Source: Sceloporus undulatus
Lineage: Eukaryota > Chordata > Lepidosauria > Squamata > Phrynosomatidae
DNA length: 64,000 nt
Assembly: GCF_019175285.1 (NCBI RefSeq)
Contig: NC_056525.1
Location: 123,228,358 to 123,292,357, forward strand
Reading direction: 5' to 3'
Shown one piece after another: positions 58,276 to 64,000 of the stretch. Made by a program: the position numbers and the translations under genes. The notes beneath the pieces were generated by a model, which was not told the DNA's origin, made no database searches, and worked only from the letters and a program-made list of their open reading frames with translations. Numbering within the stretch: the stretch's first letter is position 1; the number at the start of each line of letters is the position of its first letter.

Positions 58276-58610
58276 TACAAAAACAAGATAAAACATAGAG
58301 TATGGTAAAGTTTGCAGAAAAAGGCATGTAATAAAATAAATAAAAATCATAATGCAAATAATATTAACTTGTCTTGGTCCGTTTGATCTCGGCTGAGAGA
58401 GCAACTCCTTTGTCCTATATCTCCCAAATTTTTTTTGTTTCTGTTCAAGTGGTTCGTTACAAGAAAAAAGTCAAGAAGGAAACTGGTTTCAAAAAGTTCT
58501 TGAGCTCATTATAAAACATATACCTCAGAAATGAGGTTTCCTCTCATTTAGGATCAGTTTGAGAGCTGACTTTTGGAGTCACCTTGAGTTAGTCTGGAAA
58601 ATTGGTCTGC

Positions 58611-59396
58611 CAAGGGATCTTGTAGTACCTTGGAGACTAACTGAAAAAGAGAATTTGGCAGCATGATCTTTGGGAGACTTGGGTCTCCTTACTCAGATGT
58701 AGGAGGTGAGGGGAGAGTCCAGAGATATAGAGCAGTCTCTGTGGGTACATGTCCATGGGGCATCAGACTATGTTTATCCCACGGAGATCTGCAGCTCGCA
58801 GTGATGCAATAGAGGACGATGTTCCCACTGCGTTTAACGCGATCGAATTTCTCAGAGGTATTTAAACCTCCCTGGCTTTCACACATGTGCTACTTCATTT
58901 CAACATGGAAGCGCCTCCATGTCTGGGAATGATCCCTGTAATCTGGATCCATTTGGTAGCATGTCACACTACCGAAGATCTGGATCATTCTGGATCTTTA
59001 AAAAAAGATGTGCTTATGGACCCGTTGTCAAATACATGGGTTTTTCGTGGTCCCCTACAAACAGTGCTGGGTGCGTTGAGGCCAGTGGGAATGAATGGAA
59101 AATGAACCTGTTTTCACACTGGGTATTTCCATAGTGGGAATGGACCCTGAATGCAACAACTTTGTGGGCGTGGAGAGGAACTGACAATTTCAGTTTTAAG
59201 GATGGTTGGTTAATGATGAGCCTCGTTCCTCAATGCATGGGCTGGTTTTTTATGGTCTGTCTCTGGACTCTCCACTCCACTTCTTGCATCTGAGAGGAGG
59301 CTCAAGTCTACCAAAGCCCTCGTACCAGCTTTCTTTCTTTTTCTTTCCTTTCTTTCAATCTCAACAAAGCTACATGATCCCTCGGCATTCCTGGTA
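58611..59396. repeat. Dispersed-repeat debris
   Basis: At 58,611-58,720 a copy of the 11.7 kb repeat (GGGATCTTGTAGTACCTTGG, GCATGATCTTTGG, CTTACTCAGATG). At 58,735-59,150 a CpG-containing stretch ends CACACTGGGTATTTCCATAG and GGGAATGGACCC, like the end of a Harbinger-type element. Confidence 0.4.
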
Positions 59397-59625
59397 CAGT
59401 GGACCTTTGTTATCCGCTGGGGTTTGGTCCAGGAATCCCCGTGAAAACAAATCCACGTATGCTCAAGTCCCATTAAATACAATGGCATAGCAAAAGGTGG
59501 TTCCTTAATAAAATGGAAAAATCAAGGTTTGATGCGTGAAATTAACATTTAAAAAAATTTTCAAGCCATGGATGCTTGAATTCATGTATACAAAAATCCG
59601 TGGTAAGGAGGGCTGGCTATTCTGT
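59397..59625. mobile_element. Tigger-like mariner MITE
   Basis: CAGTGGACCTTTGTTATCCG after TA, internal ATGCTCAAGTCCCATTAAAT and CCATGGATGCTTGAATTC, right end AAGGAGGGCTGGC. Best preserved of the Tigger-like copies here. Confidence 0.7.
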
Positions 59626-59629
59626 TCCA

Positions 59630-60190
59630 GTGTAGGCGAGCCATGCTGGTAACAGAGCTTTCCTAGATTGGGCCTCCTTCCTCAGATGTAGATGGGGAGG
59701 CCAGGGAATACGGTAGGGCCCTTCTTGAACTGAGCTTGTTCAGACAAAACTCTGCCTCTGCATTCTTCACTCCACCTCCTGCATCTGAGGAAGAGACTCC
59801 ATCTACCAAAGACCATGCTGCCGCCCTTTCTTCGGTCTCAATGGTGCTACACGATCCCTTGGCTTCCTGTATCTTTTCCAGTGTAGACAGACATGCTGAT
59901 GGCATGAGCTTGGTTGACTTGAGTCTCCTTCCTCAGATGCAGGAGGTGGAGTGGAGAGTCCAGAGAGAGAGCTTTGTTGACTTGAAACTCCATCCTCAGA
60001 TGGATGTGCTGGATTTTTGGAGAGTCCAGAGACAGACCCTGGGACCCTTCTTGAACTGAGCATTTGTTCAGGACCACGGATGTTCCGGACTCTCCACTCA
60101 TGCATCTGTGACCTCCTGCACGATCTTATCCACCTCCTGCATCTGAGGAAGAGGCTCAGGTCTACCAAAGCCCATGCTGCCACTGCTTTC
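59630..60190. repeat. Cluster of short direct repeats from one dispersed element
   Basis: Several imperfect repeats of CCTCCTGCATCTGAGGAAG, GTCCAGAGA and CTACCAAAG between 59,650 and 60,190 on both strands, related to the 11.7 kb element. A GAT/GAC run follows at 60,303-60,326. Confidence 0.45.
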
Positions 60191-60589
60191 TCCTAGCTGA
60201 TGGTCTGCAAGCTCCTTTTGCAGATTGATTTCCCAGACATACCTTGTGATTCACTTGCCAAGAGGAAGGCACTGGGGGGGTGGGGAGTGAGTGGGGGGTG
60301 AGGATGATGACGATGATGACGATGGTGAAGGGCTCTGTTCACCAGAAAGCTTGCACACCGTTTTATGTTTTTTTGTTTTTTAAACCACCTCCAACAGAGA
60401 GAATCTGCTTCCCCCCAGCCTTCCAGAGAGGTTAGCAAAGAGGGCTCCTTTGTCCTTCCGGCCAAGGAGCAGCTGCCCTCCCTTCCTTCAGTCCCTGGGT
60501 GCCTGTCAATCAACGTGGCCAGGAGCCCCCCACAGGTTGGAAAGTCATTCTTCATTCATTCATCGTCATTCATTCATTCTCATTCATCC

Positions 60590-60900
60590 TCGCTCGGCCA
60601 TGCAGGGCTCTGCTCTGGAGCATCCTCGCCACTCTGCTGCTCCCGCTCCCTGCTGGATCTTCACTACTCCTGCCTCTGCCGCTGCCTGGCTGCTGCCCAT
60701 GGAGGACTGAGGGGCCTCCCGGGCCACCAGCCGCGCCTCCTGCCCTCTGGTTCCTCCGGCTCCGTTTCTAATCCTGATCCCGCCTCCGCTGCTGCTCTCC
60801 GCGCTAAGGTAAGCCCGCAGGAGGAGGATCGCCCTGCGATGGGGAAAGGGACCCTGGAAAGAGGGCGGGGCAGATCCGGGGGATTGGCCACATTGCAGGA
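60590..60900 (+). promoter_or_regulatory. CpG-rich segment with possible first exon
   Basis: GC-rich DNA with many CpG, ending in CGCGCTAAG|GTAAGCCCG (60,806-60,809 then GT at 60,810), a strong splice donor on the plus strand. It looks like the 5' exon of an unidentified gene leaving the window to the right. Frames inside have no family resemblance, so it would be a 5' UTR or a short start. Confidence 0.35.
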
Positions 60901-61642
60901 CTAACCCAGTTTGATACCTCTTTAAGTGCCTTGGCTCAATTGTATTCCAACTGGGTCTCCCCTCCAAAGATTCCCCAGGATGGAACCATAGCGGTTGAAG
61001 AGGAATGCTAGTGCTATATGTCCTTAGGTTTCCCTATGGGCAAGCATTCTCCCAGTGATTCCCTATGGCAAGCATTCTCCATGAGTCCCATATGGGCAAG
61101 TATTCTCCAATGATTCCCTATGGGCAAGTATTCTCCAGTGATTCCATGGGCAAAGTATCTCAATGATTCCCTATGGGCAAGTATCTCTCAATGATTCCCT
61201 ATGGGCAAGATTCTCCATGACCCTATGGGCAAGTATTCTCCAATGATTCCCTATGGGCAAGTATGCTCCAAGTGATCCCTAGGGGCAAGTATTCTCCATG
61301 ATTCCCTATGGGCAATATTCTCCATGATTGACCCTATGGGCAAGTATTCTCCTGATTCCCTATGGGCAAGTATTCTCCATGATTCCCTATGGGCAAGTAT
61401 TCTTCAATATTCCATGGGCAGCATTCCCCAATGATTCCCTATGGCAAGTATTCCTCCATGAATTCCCTATGGCAAGTATTCCCAATGATCCTATGGGCAA
61501 GTTCTCCAGTATTCCCTAGGGCAGGTATTCTCCAATGATCCCTAGGGCAAGTATTCTTCAATGATTCCCTATGGGCAGCATTCTCCAATGATTCCCTATG
61601 GGCAAGTATTCTCCAATGATTCCCTATGGGCAAGTATTCTCC

Positions 61643-61652
61643 NNNNNNNNNN
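61643..61652. other. Assembly gap of 10 N
   Basis: Ten undetermined bases inside the minisatellite; the true array length is unknown. Confidence 0.99.
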
Positions 61653-61714
61653 TATGTTTCCCTATGGGCAAGTATTCTCCAGTGTTTCTCTATGGGCAAG
61701 CATAGCTTCTCCAT

Positions 61715-62447
61715 GAAATGCCTAGATATAGGATGAGGGACACCAGGCTTAACAAAACTGCATGTGAAAGGGGTCTAGGAGTCCTAGTAGACCTCCAGTT
61801 GAACACGAGTCAACAGTGTGATGCAGCAGCTAAAATGGCCAATACTATTCTAGGCTGCATCAATAGAAGTATAGTGTCTAGATCAAGGGAAGTAATTGTG
61901 CCACTCTATTCTGCTCTGGTCAGGCCCCACCTGGAATACTGTGTCCAGTTCTGGGCACCACAATTCAAAAAGGATGTGGAGAAACTGGAGCATGTTTAAA
62001 AGAGGGCAACCAAAATGGTGAAGGGTCTGGAAACCATACCTTATGAGGAAAGACTCAGGGAGCTGAGGATCTTTAGTATGGAGAAGAGACGGTTAAGGGG
62101 TGATATGATAGTCCTGTTTAAGTATTTGAAGGGGTGTCATATTGAGGATGGAGCAAGCTTTTTTTTTTTTTGCTGCTCCAGAGGCTAGAACATGGAAGAA
62201 TGGATGCAAGCTGCAGGAAAAGAGATTCCACCTCAACATTAGGAGCAACATCTTGACAGTAAGGGTTGTTCAACAGTGGAACACACTCCGTCAGAGTGTA
62301 GTAGAGTCTCCTTCCTTGGAGGTCTTTAAACAGAGGCTGGATGGCCATCTGTCGGACATATGTTGACTGAGAGAGTTCCTGCATGGCAATATGGGGTTGG
62401 ACTGGATGGCCCTTGTGGTCTCTTCCAACTCTACGATTCTATGATTC
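61715..62447 (+). mobile_element. CR1 LINE, C-terminal RT region and 3' end
   Basis: Reads GLGVLVDLQLNTSQQCDAAA, KMANTILGCINRSIVSRSRE, LYSALVRPHLEYCVQFWAPQ, then after a stop [38 protein letters not shown], the CR1 signature. It ends GGGTTGGACTGGATGGCCC and TCTACGATTCTATGATTCT. 5' truncated, with a stop after EHV and a T run at 62,159-62,171 that disturbs the frame. Confidence 0.9.
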
Positions 62448-62529
62448 TCTGGGCAAGTATGGTTTCCATATGGACAAGTATTCTCCAGTGTTTCTCCCTG
62501 GGCAAGTATGGTTTCCCTGTGGGCAAGTA

Positions 62530-64000
62530 CTGTCATTTGTTTTAGTACAGTATGTCCATCCCGGCGAAAGGGCACCTGGACAACCAAATACCCTGCTGCC
62601 AAATAGGCTATGGGAGTGTGGGCATTTTATATGTGAGAACTAGTTAAGGGTTTTGAGGAATGGCTGTGAGGTTGCATCCATCCTCACAGGATGCTGTATA
62701 CATGTGGAATCCAGACACAGTGATCAGACACATCCTCCCTTTCCAGGACATGCCCTCCTTCTGTCCAGGAGGAATTCCAAAATGTTCTTTATTTTGAGCA
62801 TCACTAAAAAGCATGAACTGATATTTATATGAGTGTTTTAAGCTTTTATTTGGTAGTGTCCTCCATTTTGGCTCACTCTGGGGCCACAACAAACTACAGT
62901 GCCCAGAATTCCATAGCAATGAGCCAGGGCAGTTAAAGTGGTGTCAAACCGGGTTATTTTGCCAGTGTGGATGCCACCCTCCTCTTCAACTTCCTGCCTC
63001 TGGAGATTATCACATGATGGCCAATTCAGCAATAACTGCAGTAGTGAAAATAAAAAACAACAATAGCACTATAATGCTCAATGGTTTCACACAGCCACAC
63101 AATCACACAATTAAAAATATCACAATGGCGTTTCATAAATGAATTGTTAGAATATTGTGGTTGATCATTTTGCACATGTGCCATTTCGCAAATCCTGTTC
63201 CTGACTGCACAGAATAAAGATCGCAAAATAAAATTGATTACTTCAGCACAGTGTTATAATCCAGCATTAACTAAATTGGGCCCCATAGCTTGAGAAAAGA
63301 CTGAAATCCACCGCAAAAACTGAGAACAGATTGCGACCACCGCAACGCATTCTGGGTATCCCTAGTTATCTGCCCAATAGCAGTAGTGAAGCACAATTGA
63401 CTTTCACACTATTGTAATCGCGCTTCATGCCTGCTGTTATGAATGCATTCACGGGAGTTCCCCATGAATGGTTTGTTGCTGGAGCATTGCGGATTATTCA
63501 TGGGAGAACTCCCAAACACACGCAACGTCATTTGTAAATCTTTCTCGCAATGGCACGATTTAGCCAGGATTGTGCCTTTTCTTCCCTCTTTTCCTCCCGT
63601 GTGATAAACCCCTCTCTCACATTTGAGCGTTCCTTGCGAGGGGATGGTGAGAGGGTGGCCTCATTCACTCCAGGTGTTCACTGAGGGAGGCAGAGACACA
63701 CCTTCTGACCCAAAAGAGGAGCTCTAATTCTAGCTCTCTGCTCTTTAATAAAACTTGTCTTCCCTGCAGCTGTAAAAACCGCCTCTGTGAAACCCTCCTC
63801 ATTATTTCAGAACGCCCATTTAGAAGAAAGGCCGGCGAAGACGATCTCTGTCATTAGAAATGGAGGCGGCAACCCCCACTGCCACTTCAATCGCCTTGCC
63901 TCAGCCTCCCAGATTTCATGGGTCACTAAACGTATTGTGGCCCTGCTTCTCAGAGGCCTAGGCAGAAAACCTTCTGCCATTTCCTCATGGTGAATTGCTA
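62530..64000. other. Right edge: MITE remnants and unassigned DNA
   Basis: A fragment of the main palindromic MITE at 62,890-62,985 (CCCAGAATTCCATAGC, AAACCGGGTTATTTTGCC). A CpG-containing element at about 63,290-63,615 ends CTCCCGTGTGATAAACC, the complement of the 57.2 kb left end. From 63,760 on, AATGGAGGCGGCAACCC (63,858) could start a short frame, but no exon can be supported. Confidence 0.4.

Larger units (their letters stand above)
61015..62530. repeat. Minisatellite (unit about 28 bases) interrupted by CR1
   Basis: More than twenty imperfect copies of GATTCCCTATGGGCAAGTAT plus TCTCCAAT from 61,015 to 61,710, and a few more at 62,447-62,530 (CTGGGCAAGTATGGTTTCC). Copies differ largely by one-base losses. 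A CR1 LINE lies between the two blocks. Confidence 0.85.

Noticed and set aside
60365-60904. 179-codon plus-strand frame
   Set aside because: No family resemblance; it begins in repeat debris and lies in GC-rich DNA where long frames are expected by chance.
1-64000. Endogenous retrovirus, LTR element or Polinton
   Set aside because: No gag, protease, integrase, envelope or capsid motifs and no LTR pair were seen; all RT frames match non-LTR LINEs.

Overview
This is vertebrate nuclear DNA, most likely from a squamate reptile (lizard or snake). It has large introns, decayed repeats and no prokaryotic gene organisation. The repeats are a squamate-type mix: BovB (RTE) LINEs, tRNA-derived SINEs whose 3' tails copy the BovB 3' end, L2 and CR1 LINEs, and many palindromic Tc1/mariner-, Harbinger- and hAT-like miniature elements. 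The genus cannot be fixed from the sequence.

The host locus is the head-to-head pair TOR1AIP1 and TOR1AIP2, which encode the torsin activators LAP1 and LULL1. TOR1AIP1 lies on the minus strand at about 1.1-9.7 kb. Its first five coding exons are visible, joined throughout by phase-1 junctions. The membrane and lumenal exons lie beyond the left edge. Its CpG-rich promoter, with an NRF1-like site, is near 9.7 kb. TOR1AIP2 lies on the plus strand at about 25.2-30.7 kb. It has an acidic exon present twice in tandem, a short exon, and one large exon carrying the membrane span and the complete lumenal AAA+-like activator domain, including the catalytic arginine. Torsin ATPases in the nuclear envelope and ER lumen need these proteins as cofactors, so the two genes supply related activators, LAP1 classically at the inner nuclear membrane and LULL1 in the ER.

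The exon duplication in TOR1AIP2 is bounded by three copies of one palindromic MITE, which suggests recombination between the MITE copies. Intronic and intergenic DNA from 10 to 25 kb is packed with nested elements, for example a Harbinger-like element inside an L2 LINE.

From 31 to 64 kb no intact protein gene is recognised. A BovB LINE at 35.87-41.53 kb is split by a 4.87 kb insert with a 9-bp target duplication. The insert holds two 3' ends of another LINE with a disabled exon of a TCAF-family gene between them, complete with flanking splice sites. This fits LINE read-through (3' transduction) that carried genomic gene DNA. Further right are a Harbinger-like element inside a second L2, an unassigned candidate exon at 51.5 kb, a minisatellite with a unit of about 73 bp inside a terminal-inverted-repeat element, a possible CpG-rich first exon near 60.7 kb, and a minisatellite of about 28 bp interrupted by a CR1 LINE and a 10-N gap.
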